Positions 10,513 through 24,239 of a stretch of 64,000 nt of DNA are shown here, one piece after another. Within the stretch, counting starts at the first letter, position 1, and each line of letters begins with the position of its first letter. The notes beneath the pieces were generated by a model, which did no database searches, was not told where the DNA came from, and worked only from the letters and a program-made list of their open reading frames with translations. This stretch comes from Zerene cesonia (taxonomy: Eukaryota; Arthropoda; Insecta; Lepidoptera; Pieridae): NCBI RefSeq assembly GCF_012273895.1, contig NC_052113.1:4454195-4518194 (forward strand), in the 5' to 3' direction. The translations under genes were made by a program, and so were the position numbers.

Positions 10513-13500
10513 GAGGTAGTAAAAAGTTTAGATAGTACAAACGTACTATACAATGGTGACTATACTAAACATACACAAAGCATTTAGTAAGTAATATTAA
10601 CAACCTCAAAAAACCAGTCCAGGAAAAAACCCTCGACTCGAGTCTTTAGATATTTTTTTGCCACATCTTGTTGGGTAATTATCTTAAATAAGCATACATG
10701 AAGTATCTAATTAAACTGTCTTAATTTAAACATCAGCTAAACACTTTAATTTCTCGATTAATTCGAAACACGCGTTATTAAACAGGGAAAAGTTCGCAAA
10801 AAAAGATAATTATGCACCCGGCGAATCGATACCATTCATCAAAGTCACAAAAATAATGCTATTCTAAAATGTAGGACGTGTATCAGAGAGTTTGCCAACG
10901 AATCCCATGGCTACGTAATAATACCAAAATGAAGGGTTGTAAACGCTTCGAAATTTAATGAAATATTTGATTTATGCCCGCCGTGAATCAGGTAGCTTAT
11001 TATAAGAATATATCATTAAACATTACATATATAATTAAATTCGAACTTAGCCCGAAGCTACCCCAATTTAAGCGGTGCCGCCGCATTATAATTTTAATAA
11101 AATTGCCCGCCGCCCGATAAAAATATACGTAAAGAAACAACAAAATTATAACACATCTGATTGATGTATTATTTGGTAATTTATCGGCTGTAATTACATT
11201 GTAATAATGGATAATGCTTCGGCGCGTACGACGATTTATTAGTATTTATTAAAGTATGAATTATTGTATAATTACTGGGATGAGAGCTTCCAAACTAAAC
11301 AGAGCGGTTGTTTTAGGGTTGAATTTATGAGTGATTCTCGGAGTCGGTCTAATCGCATGTTTGCGATCGCGCTATGGGCGCCTCTTACATTAATGCGTAG
11401 ATGTAAAAACACTACACACGAAGGATTATGTCTCATAACTCGACTTAGTTCTGAGAAGTTATGATCGGTTTCTAATTTAATTTTATGATAGGAGTCAATT
11501 TGTACGTTTTATTAACAATTTGGATACATAAAAAAATAATGGTAGAATAAATATTTAAAAGAAGCTTTTTAGGTGGATTGAATTAACTCTTTATATCATA
11601 GTTTAGTCAGAATTCCTTGAGATAACAACTTCATACGATCTTACAAAAGCAAATTAGAAGTTCTAACATAAACAAATCTAACATCGATTGCACGCATGTA
11701 ACCGCTTGTGCAACGCCTACGTTATATAATTAATTGTTTTTATAAAAAAGCCATAACCGTTACTTTTATGGCTACCTCTTTCACGGACAAACAAACACGT
11801 ACAAAATTAATAGTTTAAAGGGCCTCGTTTGCGCGTCGTAAAGATGATACCCGATAGTACTTAAGATAAAATTCACAGATGTTGAGTTTGTTATTATGAC
11901 TAATAATTTATACCTCGACATAATAATTATTGTACGCCATGCACCGGTACTGCTTAAGTATTATAATAGGCTGTTAATACATCTATCTGAAGTTGAATAC
12001 GGTGTTCTCAAGCTATTTTAACCTTCAAGGCGAGGGGACAAGGCTTAAACTTGTCTGAGTGATTATTTAAAAATATGCCAATAAACAATAATGAATGCGA
12101 GATCGACGTGTTCACGTATTACAGGAATGTCTTTTAGATTATAATGTTTATTACAAGTAACTCGTTATTGATAATTATTATTTGAACAACTAGGATTAGT
12201 TGGGTTATTCACAGGTATGGTACACTTACCTCGTAGCACTTAATGATAATTAATTATACCGTTTAATTACGATATTATCGTAGAGTGTATATTAAATTAT
12301 AATAGTGGAGGGATTGGGGATAAATAATAAAATGTAATGATTAAAAATTCATTCGGTGGAAGGTAGATTCAGGTGAAATAGGTAAGTACTACAAAATTAT
12401 AGAATATTTTACGCAAGTTTTTTGTGAGGGTAGAAAATTTTAAGTGTATCATTTCAACTGTATATATAATAATTAATATTTTCAGCTCAGACCAACGTCA
12501 CCTTAGCTAAAACAACTTTTGTCTACAAATATCAGAAACAAGTGATTTTAACTGAAGGCATCGTTCAAAACAACTATTGCCTGATTTTTGCATACAAAGC
12601 CGTTTCTACTGCGAGTTTTGATTGCAACATATATGCATTATTTATTACAATGTTTCGAACACTTTCAGTCACAGGAAGACAGTCTCAAGATAAAAATATA
12701 AGGAACAAGTCACGTTTTAAATTCGTTAAATAGTCACACATTTCAAAATATATATAGATTTTTAATTAATTGTTTCATTTGTTAAATATTGAATGTTCTA
12801 ATATAAGCATAAATTGGCCTTGAAACATATCTAATTAGTGCTTTATAATTAGCAACAGGTTTAATATTACTAAAGTCTTTTAAGATTATATTTTTACGAC
12901 AATGACTTTGTAATAATGTACTTGTATTAAATTAAGTATTTTATAGCCAGCATTAAAATGTAATAAAGCAAATTATATCTTTATCAATACTTAAATACTT
13001 ATTAAGAGACCGCAAGGTCGAATAAATTGTTATTTTCCATATTAAGTATTTTTAATATAACGCGTCATTAGTGGTTACCTAGTAAGTATAAGATTATATT
13101 ATCTGTGGCACTATGTAGATAAGAATTATGCAACGAAGTATGTATACCTATACGATATATCTATTGAATATTTATTATTTTGTATCGATAGAAACAACTA
13201 CTGTATTATAAATTTGATTTAAGGCATTTAACATATATTTAGTTTATATATCTTGTATATTCCCAAATCCTTATAAGATACTACCCATCACTTTAATATA
13301 AATGTCTTGTACCATAGACATTTATAGTTATGAAAACAACTAATCAAGTTAATCACTAAGCTCAAAATAGCTTTAGAATTTTAACAATACAACATTAAAG
13401 CGTTGTTAATCGAACAATAGCTGTCTAAAACGTGTCACTGAAATCAAACTGAAATATAAAACCATAATACTGAATGATAGGTAACGGTATGTCCTTAATT

Positions 13501-16280
13501 AATATGTAATTAAGGTGTTTATTACTTGATAACAGGCCTAATTATGTTATTAATAGCACATTAGGGTCACGTGACGTCATCACGCATTATTAATATTAAA
13601 AACGAAATGCCGTTACAGTGCGTAATTATTTATTCATTAGTTCATTAATATCATATACCATGTGTAGATATAATTATTACTATTAGTATGTTCTGGTATT
13701 TGAAAGTTTCAAACGCAATATAGCGATGTATTTGATCATTGATGTATATTGTGTTCTATAATGGGATGGGCTTATTACGTATTGTATCTTTTGAAAATAT
13801 TAAAATATTTGGTAATAAGCTAATTCTTCAGTTCTAAAGAATTTATCTTCGGATAGCCTCTCTCCTAAAAACTCTCAGGATATCAGCTTGATACTATTTC
13901 AACAGGGTTAGACAAAAGTATGGATGGCGAGAAAATGAGAAAAAAATTACCGTGGCCTTTGAGTCAAATACACTAATTTCCCAAATATCTCACCATTTAC
14001 CATAACATACCATGACATTACGCAGGTTAACGAACTATCTCGCCCTCACTTATAACTTTGAAGCTTTATCATAAGTATGTTTTATTAAAATTAGCTTATT
14101 TTATGTTTTAGTCACTTAAAATGACTGCCCGAGCTCAATTTTATTTCATTTATTCTTTAATAAAAATGTAATAAAGTACGAATGATTACGATAGATAAAA
14201 ATCTAGCAAATGAAAAAATGTTGCCACTCGTGAAAGCAGTGGTAATTTCGTAGAAAAAAACAGACGATTTGGAAATAAAATCGCTAATGACTGAGGCCAT
14301 TAAGTAAATTATTTTAATTATAACTTGCTATTTCGTTTATTCATTTTGGTAATTTCGTTGAATATTTAAAATAAGAAGGGTGAAGTGTTGTTTAATACTG
14401 AAAAGATTTAAATCGCAACTGTATCGTGACGTGACCTTTTTTATTTATGTATCACTGAAGCGATGTCTTGTTACAAAGGGCTACAACTTGATTTCGAGTG
14501 GAATGCACACGAGCTAATTGCATTTAGTGTGTTACATATGTACCTATAATTTAATTTTAATTATGTTCTAAGTTCTAATCACGTTTTGTGTATTAAAACA
14601 ATAAGTTTTATCATAATTAACAGGTAGATAATAGGGTTGCCCTATGAAAGATTTTTGAACTTTTATAATGCAATAGCAGACCTACGTTTTAACGTATATT
14701 CAACATAAAGTCTTTTAATTACGATAACATCCATATTATATATCATCCCAGAATTAACATTCTAATAAATAATAGAAGGCTTATAATAGCTGTACTTATA
14801 AAAAATCTCATAAGTTTTTTTTTATTTGATTTAAGACGCTAATTTCTCAGGGAAAGGGAAAATTATTTTACTGTTGTTTATGTACGTGGTCCCTAAGTGG
14901 TTAGGTTAACGAGCGAAGTTGATGTGGCCAGAAAAATGCAATTCAGGTGAGTTCACTCGTGTGGTTTATACGCCTATCGCCATAGATTGCTTGTTTGACA
15001 CTATGCGGTATGTGAAACAACATTCCACACGCATCAATGTAAATCTACATTTGAATGGACTAGACATATAACAATATGGAGTAAATTAAAGATTGTGAAT
15101 AAGTAGAGTACTTTCAGAATTCAAAGCGTTTTTGTCGTTTTTAATTAGCGACAGTTAAAAGATAAAGGATACGAATTTTGTATTTATAATGAATTAAAAT
15201 TTGTTAACCTACCTATAGGTAATTAAACATGTTAAACTGTATAATGAGGTTCGTATGTCATTTAAAAATCTCTTAACGTTGTATGTCTAAATTTGGTCAT
15301 GCACTTAAAAAATTAAAGATTGGAATATCGAAAACCCGAATTTTATTATAAGAAATTAAATTAATATTTCAAAGAAACCGAAAACAGAGCAAGATGATAT
15401 AAAATTAAACCGAATTAAACCCGTTCATTTAAAGACCTCTATCTTAGTGAAGAGTTTGCGACGATAAAATATGGAGAAGGTATCTTTTTCGTATGAACAA
15501 TGGACATGCTAATACCGCTCTTTCAACCTTAGTTTTTAAAACTTTATTCTCTATTGCTGTGAAAGCGGAGATTAATTTAATAAGTATTTGTAGAGGTAAA
15601 GTATATGTAAAAGTAAATCATTGTAGTAAAAAAACACTACAGCATAATAATTAACAATTTGTAAATTAACTCGACATTTACGTAGCTTAATCTATTTACT
15701 TAAAAAATAACAAAACAATTAGTTATGGGTGTACCGAGACTGTTATTGAATAAAAAAAATGTAACACATTACCACCTCTGAACCCTCGAATTCATAACTC
15801 CAAGTTACAGGACACAGACGGACGTCTGAATGGCGTCTCATTATCTTTAATTATATACCGATTCTTCAAGCACTCCGCTTTGCAAATCGAATACATTTAT
15901 CTACATTTAATCTACATACATTTAAATTCGTTACATTAGCAACATCTTTGTTTATTTGTTTCGGTCATAAACCTTTAATTCTTGTACCTTTAGCATAAAA
16001 ATTTAATAGAAGAAAGTCATATAAAAATGGAACTAAATATAGCATGCTACCTATTAACATTGTTAAGTCAATAACATTATTAAATAAATTAATAAAGAGG
16101 TAATTGAGTATTGTTATAAATCACATAATCGCTGGTTAATTTAAAAGATGTGACGATTATTAGAAATCGTTGAGTTTAGTTTACTACGATTCCATTCCGT
16201 TACATTCAGGCCATAAATAAGATAACTAATCTTAACGTGCTCCATTTTAAAAGCAATACATTGCTACATTCCTCACTTTT
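10513..16280. other. Long AT-rich intronic stretch
   Basis: No exon or recognisable repeat. Slightly GC-richer patches at 11040-11110 (ccgaagctacc, gtgccgccgc, ttgcccgccgcccg) and 11205-11240 resemble conserved non-coding elements. Small palindromes: tataaatgtc/gacatttata (13297-13306 and 13317-13326) and ccttaatta/taattaagg near 13495. The CACGTG/TGACGTCA site at 13566 is listed separately. Confidence 0.5.
13566..13579. promoter_or_regulatory. Overlapping E-box and cAMP-response element
   Basis: A perfect 10-base palindrome gtcacgtgac (13566-13575) shares bases with a perfect 8-base palindrome tgacgtca (13572-13579). The first is the extended E-box preferred by USF/MITF/TFE-type bHLH-zip proteins, the second the CREB/ATF full site. 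The same 10-base palindrome recurs at 50204-50213. Function is inferred only from the motifs. Confidence 0.3.
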
Positions 16281-16290
16281 GCAAGAGCGA

Positions 16291-16460
16291 GTTCCATATA
16301 TATGAAGCAATGGAGCGTGCACTTTCAATTCATTTCAGTTTTAGAAGGGTCGCGCGAGAACGTGGTAGAGGCACTCTATTACTCTCTGACTACTGTGTAC
16401 GTTTGCCGCTGCCCTTTTGTTTTGTCTTTAGCATTTTATCGAGTGGAAATTTGCATATAA
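16291..16460 (+). promoter_or_regulatory. Candidate core promoter or enhancer island
   Basis: A TATA-like tatatatg at 16297-16304 lies 30-40 bases before several arthropod initiator-like sites (tcaatt at 16326, tcattt at 16331, tcagtt at 16336), followed by a CpG-rich patch (gggtcgcgcgagaacg) and an exact octamer atttgcat at 16448-16455. No first exon with a donor could be identified downstream, so an enhancer is equally likely. Confidence 0.2.
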
Positions 16461-17059
16461 CATATTAGATTGGATTTATAATATTTATTACATTATGTTA
16501 ATTTTAAAAATACGAACGCAGGTTTTATTAAGAAATGAAAAATATATTTAGCAAATGGAAAAAAAACTGAGGATTTTTTATACAATGAGTCTTTTTTATA
16601 CAACTTTGTCCCGAAAATTACAATTAATTTTTATTAGGTGCTCTATGAATATTATATCAGTATCTGTTCAGATGATCAGTATCAGTATTCAGTATCAATG
16701 CGTTTTTTTTATACTCATATATTGCTATAAAGTATATGTATATGCATATGCAATGTATGCATAGTTTTTTTTATAAATAAAAACATTTCTACTGGTGTGT
16801 AATTTACAACCATCTTTTTATAACTTATACATATGAATCAAATTTGAAAATTTATCGATAAATCAAAAAAACAACCCTTTACATTGTACTGTTTTTGAAA
16901 GCAGAAAACTAGAAAGGTTTTGCTAAAATTTTCACAAATTCCGTTTTACAACAATTAATAGAAATAAAGGAGTAAATCTGCTAACATTCCATAGCTATGG
17001 CCCCGTAAGCCACTGGAAAAAACAGCTTCAAATAGACAATCTCTAGTACTTAGAGGGTA
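16461..17059. other. AT-rich, nothing recognised
   Basis: A 69-codon frame here is composed of Ile/Tyr/Phe/Met-rich low-complexity codons. No feature supported. Confidence 0.5.
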
Positions 17060-17290
17060 AAAAGGGGAAACCGGGCTAAAAAGCGTAATTATCATGATTA
17101 TTTAGGTCGTAATGCGACTATCCCACCACCCAGTCATTAATCGCCCCCTCTCCCTCCCCACTCTCTTTATTATTTCGTTTCAATTATTTTTGTGATTATC
17201 TTTTTATGGCGGGCGCATTAAAACTCAAAAATAACAGCGCATTAAAGATAATTTGAATCGAAATAACACGATGTTCGCTCTTCGCACTTT
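17060..17290. promoter_or_regulatory. Candidate conserved non-coding element
   Basis: Several homeodomain-type cores (taattatcatgatta at 17088, attaatcg, ttttatgg) alternate with pyrimidine-rich sequence, and gcgcattaaa occurs twice about 30 bases apart (gggcgcattaaaactc, cagcgcattaaagata). This mixture is typical of developmental enhancers in large insect introns. No conservation data were available to me. Confidence 0.25.
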
Positions 17291-18757
17291 TTATGAATTA
17301 TATTATGGAGTTGTAACTGACTTCGTTTGACATTTGGAAATTTTATATCGCTTTTTACTTATTGTTTGCGATTTACTTTACATTAACACTTTTCTTATAT
17401 GCCATTTCTTTTACGTGCCATTGGATAAACATAATTGCTATTTTATTTACGCTGAAATTAAATAACACGATTGTACCGAACACATGAGGTAAGGGCATTT
17501 GTGTGGATTAATTTTACTATTATGCGACTAAATAAAAACGCTATTATATTTTATAGCTTTTAGTTTTTTAAGAATCTATTCAGTCAAATTATTCTATACC
17601 ATTAATAATAACAAACATAATTATAACGCGACGCGTGACTATTAACAATAGAAGTTGGATTTGCCAACCCCTTATTCGTATTACTAATGAATCGCAGATT
17701 CATTTGAAAATAAGCTTTAAATAATATCAGGTACAGTTTAAAGTCGTCTAATCATTGCCATAAATGCATTATTATAAACCTTTATGGATGGGCAATTTTT
17801 ATGATTGTGCTCGTACAGATGTATGAAATCGTTAAATCTTCAGTTTGGAGCGCCGAAGCACGATCTTTTTACATTATAAAGTTTAATTGCGTTATTGTTG
17901 TTTAAGATATTAATTGCATTTGAACAATGGTTCTTCGATTCGTTTCAAAAATTATAATTATGGATTTAATTTTTGTAAGTTATATTATGACAATCTAGGA
18001 ACAAATAAACTATAGATGCATTATAAAAATATCTAGTGAATTCAATAAATTCCAGCGTCGATCTTGACATCTTTAAACTGTGAATGACCATATTAAGTGA
18101 ATGAGATATGTGTTAACTTATTTACTTTTGTCTAGGTTTCGCCTAAAGAAAACTAAATTACCGTTTTTGCAAATATTTATACAGTAACTTTAATATGCAT
18201 ATTCATATTCAAAATGAAAGTAAAACTTTTAACAAATGCATCAATAAAATGTAAACTTAAACGTTCTATCATCACATTCCCGCCAAAAATCCAATGATTT
18301 ATATCACAATACACGGCATCGTACCGTGGTCGCACAGAGTATACAAACATTATTTTATCTGTGCGCGGTTGCGTTCGGAAAATTGAAAGTGGCAGTGCGA
18401 AAGCATGGAGCATTGATGTATCCGCTGATCTATTATTATATTTAGCGCACGTTAACCGGGCATCGGTGAAAGCGAAACCGATTTCAATTGTTATCTCACT
18501 CGGCCGTTAATTGACCGATATTTGTAAATGTACGCGGGGTTAATTTTGTGTTTTAATCACGCTAGTTTTAACGGTTGACGGCTGTATACAGGGGAGATCG
18601 AAGCATTGTAATTCCAATTTTGAATTGTTGCGCTTGGGAAATTTTAATGCTTGACCTTATTCATAGAACTAATATGTATTTATTCTAGTTGACAACTAAT
18701 GTTGTTTCTTTTTCTTGTATATGATTTATGCGAGTATTATATAGTTAGAAATATAGT
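17291..18757. other. AT-rich intronic sequence
   Basis: A moderately GC-rich patch at about 18290-18540 (ccgtggtcgcacagag, gtgcgcggttgcgttcgg, gggcatcggtgaaagcg) could be regulatory. Otherwise no feature supported. Confidence 0.4.
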
Positions 18758-18850
18758 ATTATTCATCCTGACGTTTCGAATAGCTTACAGCGAGTTTGGG
18801 CACAGGGTGACTGAGATGTTACCTGTCTTAATTGGTCACACAAAAAAATA
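18758..18850 (-). mobile_element. Repeat copy with 'cgaaacgtc' motif
   Basis: On the minus strand this reads ...gacaggtaacatctcagtcaccctg...actcgctgtaagctattcgaaacgtcagg. The core actcgctgtaa...ttcgaaacgtc also occurs on the plus strand at about 48640-48670 (gctcgctgtaaagtgttcga then aacgtcggg). The two copies in opposite orientations support a dispersed repeat; I remember this motif as common in moth genomes. Element class unknown. Confidence 0.55.
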
Positions 18851-19479
18851 AATGTACACTCTCATTGTTGTTGGCAACATGGGCTGATAGTGTCTTCTCG
18901 TCTTAAAATGTTTGTCATGACACATTGTGGTCTCTTCTACATTGACCATATAAAAAACAAATTGGTAGCCGACTGTACGAACATATATGTTGATATCAAA
19001 AAAGCATATTACAATAAAGGAGATGTTTTTAAGTTTCCTCGCACCTCGAATCCTGATATCAAAATTTGTTTGTCTTTATACTCAAACATACCAAAAGACC
19101 AGACACTATCAGACAATACTGCCAGCATCCAAAAAAATGCTCAACATTTTTATAAATAAATTATTGTCATTCTCTTTACAAAACATTAAAACAATATTAG
19201 ATTCTTTTCTTAGACATGGAATATGAATAGAAAAATTGATTTTGCGAAACTGTACAGGTACTTAACTAAAAGGTATTTGAAAGGGAATGTGAGTCGGTAG
19301 ACACATGTATCCACGGATTACTTCGATAGTTTACGTATCTTTTATATAAAATAAGATAATGTATCTAAATCTACGGCTCCATCCACATCTTTTGAAACCA
19401 TTCATACATATTATGCGAAGTAGGAAATGGCATGTGTGTAATATTGATCAAGATTCATGCTTCCTGAGTCTGTGTTCCC
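18851..19479. other. Unassigned sequence beside repeats
   Basis: An 89-codon plus-strand frame (18890-19159) lies between two repeat copies. I recognise no domain in it and it lacks splice-site support; it may be part of a degraded element. Confidence 0.35.
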
Positions 19480-19612
19480 CGTCGAGTACAATCTGTAGGT
19501 CTGCAAGAGAAGGGAAGGTACCTTCTAGGAAAGCGTCTCCATCTTAGACCACATCTCGGCTTATCATCAGGCGAGATTTTGAAGCGCTGCCCTATTATGT
19601 ATAAATAAAATA
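19480..19612 (+). mobile_element. 3' fragment of a dispersed retroelement
   Basis: The sequence tcttagaccacatctcgg followed by cttatcatcaggcgagattt and ending tgtataaataaaa matches the end of another abundant lepidopteran repeat (cttagactgcat...taccatcaggtgagattg...ataaaa). The A-rich end marks the 3' terminus of a retroposed copy. Confidence 0.5.
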
Positions 19613-19689
19613 TATTTTATTAGTAACATATTTCTTAGAAAATAAACTACATTGAGTACTTACAATATAATCTGTGTTAGTTAAATAGA

Positions 19690-19830
19690 CTAAATAAATA
19701 AAAATCGTTTATTTTGCAAAAATACGTAGATTCAACACAAATCAAACACGACGATCGCCTCAACTAGGAATAAACCTGTGCTAGAGACGACCGACGCCAT
19801 CCACTCTAGACCTAGCCATCGTTGCTAAAT
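19690..19830 (-). mobile_element. Possible LINE-type 3' tail
   Basis: Read on the minus strand the segment contains gcacaggtttattcctagtt, gtgttgaatctacgtatt and then ttttgcaaaataaacg followed by an A/T-rich end. This resembles non-LTR retrotransposon 3' untranslated regions of moths. A second copy is not present in the window, so the assignment rests on memory. Confidence 0.3.
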
Positions 19831-20639
19831 TCAGACACAAACAATTACATTTATTTAAAAATACAGAACAAAATCAGTTATTTAAAAAGCTTATTTAAAG
19901 GTTAGGACTATATGATATATCCGTCCTACGTAGTGACAATTTATTAATACACAATAATAAAATGCATCGCGTAATTCGACGATAAATCACGCATTATTGC
20001 ACTTCACAGTAGCCGCTACATTTCCTAGCAATTGTTCCCTTGATGTGCGCTATAAACTTTTGTTTAGACTATTAATACATCAGTTCAAAGAGCCCTGTCA
20101 GCGGTTGTTTTAAAGCTATTATCGTATTATGAGACCGTTTACGCCAACATTCGCTGTTTAAAGTTAATTTATATACATCTGCTTGTGCGTGTGTGTTTAA
20201 TAAGTTCCTGATTACTAATATATACATACTATATTTTATGGAAGGACGCAAAAATTCGAAATATAAGCATAAAAACTTAAAGAAAATAAAGAATAAAGGT
20301 ATAAGGTATACCTTGAGTTTAGAAACCAGACAATCTGTCTCGGATTAACTTATTAGTCACTGCAAGAATTTCTCTGCAGTCTTTCTTTACATCAAAATTT
20401 TGTGTTATATGTAAGAATGTGTTTTAATTACAAAATTCTATCGTAATCAATTGTTTACATTTATTGTTCTGACAATTATTTTATCTTTAAAATTTTATAG
20501 ACATACATTGAATATATAGTTATTGTAATGCCATTATTTATAAATACACACAGAAGACAGAAAAACTTTACTTTCATTTGAAGCTACAATGGCACAACTT
20601 ACACCTATAGTGGATTAATGGCCTGTACGTTTGTGTTAT
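19831..20639. other. AT-rich intronic sequence
   Basis: No gene, repeat or structured element recognised. Confidence 0.5.
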
Positions 20640-20892
20640 ACACGAAAAAAAACAAAATCCCGTAGATTCCTCGAGGCGCGTACGTAAAGGGCCCTTGTCG
20701 CGCACTCACCGTACAAAAGCACTTATCATTGCCCTTCCGCGGGTGTTCCCGATCACTTATTATACGAACACCATTGTTCTAAAATTATATTGCGACGCGT
20801 TGTTACGCGTGCCTCATTATTACATTTTATTATTCACGGCTTTTCGAATGATTTGTGCGTTTTTATAGCGCTTGTATATTCGTTTTTATAGC
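20640..20892 (-). promoter_or_regulatory. GC-richer island; possible minus-strand leader exon
   Basis: On the minus strand the 12-mer gctataaaaacg occurs twice (20881-20892 and 20858-20869), each a TATA-box-like site, and a good donor g|gtgagt lies at 20710/20709, about 130 bases downstream. CpG-rich sequence (gacgcgttgttacgcgt, ccgcgggtgttcccg) lies between. This could be an untranslated first exon of a minus-strand transcript or an enhancer. There is no matching initiator motif, so confidence is low. Confidence 0.2.
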
Positions 20893-21419
20893 TATTTGGT
20901 TTCAGCCGAGGTGGGGTTATGTTTTTTCATAAGTCGGTAAGATGCTTAACTGTTAGGACATTTAGCATCTTGTTGTTTGCTTTATTAAATTTATTAACGC
21001 TGAATTATCTTGAATTTAATTTTCAAATAAAGAACTCCCTTTAATTCATCCAATTTCGTAATTCGGTTTGCTTTATCTTTCTGAACAATTTATTATTATT
21101 AGTATCCCAAATTCATTAAAGCTATATTGATACTTCAGTGAAACTTTAAAGTAGGTACATAATAGAGTAAATTTTGGCTTATACAATGTCTGATATTTTA
21201 TATTATTGTCTACTTTTCATTCAGAAATTATAATATAATGAGTTCGCTTTCGATAAGCAGCCTATTTGTTTTAAAAACCAGTAATTTTCAACAAAATGAG
21301 TTCTGTTAACTAAAGCCATCAGAACAATACATAACCTATATTAAAAATCAACCGCCGCTGGCCGAAAAAAGTATAATTATAAAACGCGCGTAATTCTAAT
21401 TTCGAATTCAAATTAAAGC
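20893..21419. other. AT-rich, nothing recognised
   Basis: No supported feature. Confidence 0.5.
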
Positions 21420-21680
21420 CGCTTAATGCGCGGGAGCGACCCCGTAAAAAAAAGAGTTGACGAGTGCTCGCGGAGGGTGGTAATTTTTCATTAATTTAAG
21501 TTCACCATTCCCTGTTTTGTTTGCTTTTAATCGCATTTCTAATTAATCCCGTCGAGAATAACGTGACAACTGTCGACTATGGCGGCCATTTTTTTCGAGG
21601 CCCAGTATAGCAGATGTCGGCCGATTTCCATTTGTTTCTGAGATTAATGATTCGGTGCGATTGTGAATTTTTCCGGTCGG
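21420..21680. promoter_or_regulatory. Candidate conserved element with paired GCCAT sites
   Basis: A GC-rich start (gcgcgggagcgaccccg, gtgctcgcggaggg) is followed by attaatt-type homeodomain cores and the inverted pair atggc/gccat (21579-21583, 21585-21589) within atggcggccatttt. GCCAT is the core bound by Pleiohomeotic/YY1, a Polycomb recruiter in insects. Similar ggccat sites occur at about 29695 and 44058, close to the number expected by chance. Confidence 0.25.
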
Positions 21681-24239
21681 CTTTTGTTGTTTTAGAAGCA
21701 ATTTGTCCGCTTACTGTAGAGGCCATTCGTTAAATGCCTCGCGATGATATTGAACAGAAAAGCAAGTGTTAGGTACAATTCATATAATTCACATTGTCTA
21801 AAAGTCGCAACCTTGTGGATAGATCGCTGGTGAAACAGAACATTCGACGATAGTCATTCCGCGAATGTTTTGCTAATCCGGAAAAAACTGTGTTGATGAT
21901 GACACCAATCGTACCGATAAAAGAACGGTGGAGTATCAACAAACTGTTGCTAAGGGAGAAAAGAAACCTAACTGGCAATTATCTCTTTATAATTGATTAG
22001 GTAATATATGATATATATGTTTTTCTTACATTCTTATGGTACGGTATTCCTATGAGCACTTAATTTGTTTTGTGTAATAAATGTTTGAAAATAAATGTTT
22101 TTGTACTTGCGGACTATATTTTACTCTAGTCTATAATTCCTCTATTCACTCATAATGAAATGAAATGAAACGAATTTATCATCGTTAGTTATTTCGTTTG
22201 TGTTTATGATGTCGAAGTGTATTGAAAGCTATATTGTCCTATTCTTTATCTAGCATACAGAACAGAATACCTATGTGGAGAAAAAGATAATTTACTATTT
22301 TCACAATTATGATCATTCGAGCAATGTAATTACCCCAAAGTTTTTAATCGACTTAGTGGTAGAGGCGTCCCAGCATACAAGACACCCAGAAGAACATTCA
22401 CAATTGTAATGTAAGAAAACTTTATTAAAAATCAATCCGAAAACTATTACTTGATGAAATTCGTATTCATAATCGTGTAAATTGTATTAGAACAAATAAA
22501 TCGAATAGCATATCACACACCACTTCGTTATTTCAAATGTTTTCATTGTTTTATTATAACTGTCCAAATATATTGATAAAATTAGTACCAACATTTCCCT
22601 TTATGCGTGATATGACATAGAAAATAAATAAACAAGTATTGTACTCTTTGTAAAGGACAAAACGCAAATGGAGAGCATCGCTTAGTATTTGAAACCGATT
22701 GGAAAAGCAATCAAACTCTAGTACCAATTTTTTTGATATTAAAATACAGCTGCATAGGTTTTGATTAGTGGAGAATAGAAATATAAAACATGCTAACACT
22801 AAAACTGGAATAGAAATGTACAATGAAATAGGCATATGGTTACATATAATACACAGACTGTGTATGGAGGTACTAGGTATGGCTATGTAGTGACGTTAGC
22901 TGCATTTGTTATCAAGGGAATAGATCCTTTGTTAGTTGTTGTTGATTAAATATGATTGATACATTGGGATGGCACATTTAAATGGATTTTTAGATGCTGA
23001 AAATACAATTTGTGTTTGTTAGATTTTTCTATTGGAACGCGGCTAGATTTATGTGGTTTAATGAAAGCTTGATGAGGCAATTTTTAAATTGTTTTTCAAT
23101 CTGCTGACGTTCCATTTTCAAAATTAGTTCTTTTTTTTAAAGAATCTATTATCAACAAGTACATAAAGCTGTTAGAAATGGTAGCGTAATAAAAAATAAC
23201 TGTCTTCGATATTATATAATGTAATAAATGTACAATATATAAATACAATTGATAATGTAGTTCTCTTTTCTCTTGAAGATAATGAAATTATACACATACA
23301 CATTACACATATATCATATCGCAACATGGATCTAAAGTGACCTAGAACTAGAGGCCAGAACTAATGAACAATAGAATATATTTCAAATAAATCATTTGAT
23401 CAGAATTAGGGAAGCACCCTATCAATTGAGGTTGTTTTAGTTATCATGATAATGCGACTAAAATACACTTAGCATCTGGTGCGAAAGAGTCTTACAAGCT
23501 GTTTGATTGTTTTTTTAAAATAATTTTCCATTTTATTTTTTACTCATAACATTATGTAGAACTTTAAAGAACGTTTTTCACAGCATACATGTATATTTTC
23601 TGGCTATACTTCTTCAATATGTCTTGCCAGCGTTGCGCCTTAGCTTATTTATAATTTAATCTCCAGTCTGCACCAAGAACAATGTTTATTAGAAATTTAT
23701 CATTATAGCTATAGCAAGCTAACCTACTGCCAAAATACGCCTACGCCTTACGTATACTCGTACGTAAAGCCAGCCTTTATCGTCTGCAGTGCACTATAAG
23801 TGTCTGGAGCCTGTAAATTTTCGCAGCGGCGATCTGCGGTCGGTCTTTGTGCTATTAATTTGTAATGTCCCCCTCTACAGGCCGCCTAGAGTCGAGTGTG
23901 CAGGGAATCAACTATCGCCGGATAAATCTAGTGTAGCTAGTTTTAGATACAAGATGTGCAATCGTTTACCGTCTTTGTGGAACGGAGTGATATGAAGTGT
24001 TCCATTCATAATTCATTTATGCTGGCTATGGTGATTGTTTCGTGTGTTTGTCTATAAGCTATATATCTAGTACTCTACTCTCTACTTTGTGTAAGCTATC
24101 CATATAGTTGTGGATTATGCTAAATTCCTGTTTGGAAAATAATATGTTCGATTTTTTATTTTTCTTTATAAATCTGAATAGTTGTCTCACAAAGTTGAAT
24201 TAATAAGCCCTCGAGCTTGACCAAACGTAGTAAGTAAAT
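21681..24239. other. AT-rich intronic sequence
   Basis: Nothing firm. A pyrimidine tract and acceptor-like tctacag before 23881 leads into a GC-richer 110-base patch (23780-23995), but no donor follows and the frame stops at 23995. Confidence 0.4.

Noticed and set aside
23861..23995. Acceptor-like tract (ccccctctacag) leading into a GC-richer open stretch
   Set aside because: No donor or poly(A) context follows and the frame stops after 38 codons; could be a terminal exon but nothing else supports it.
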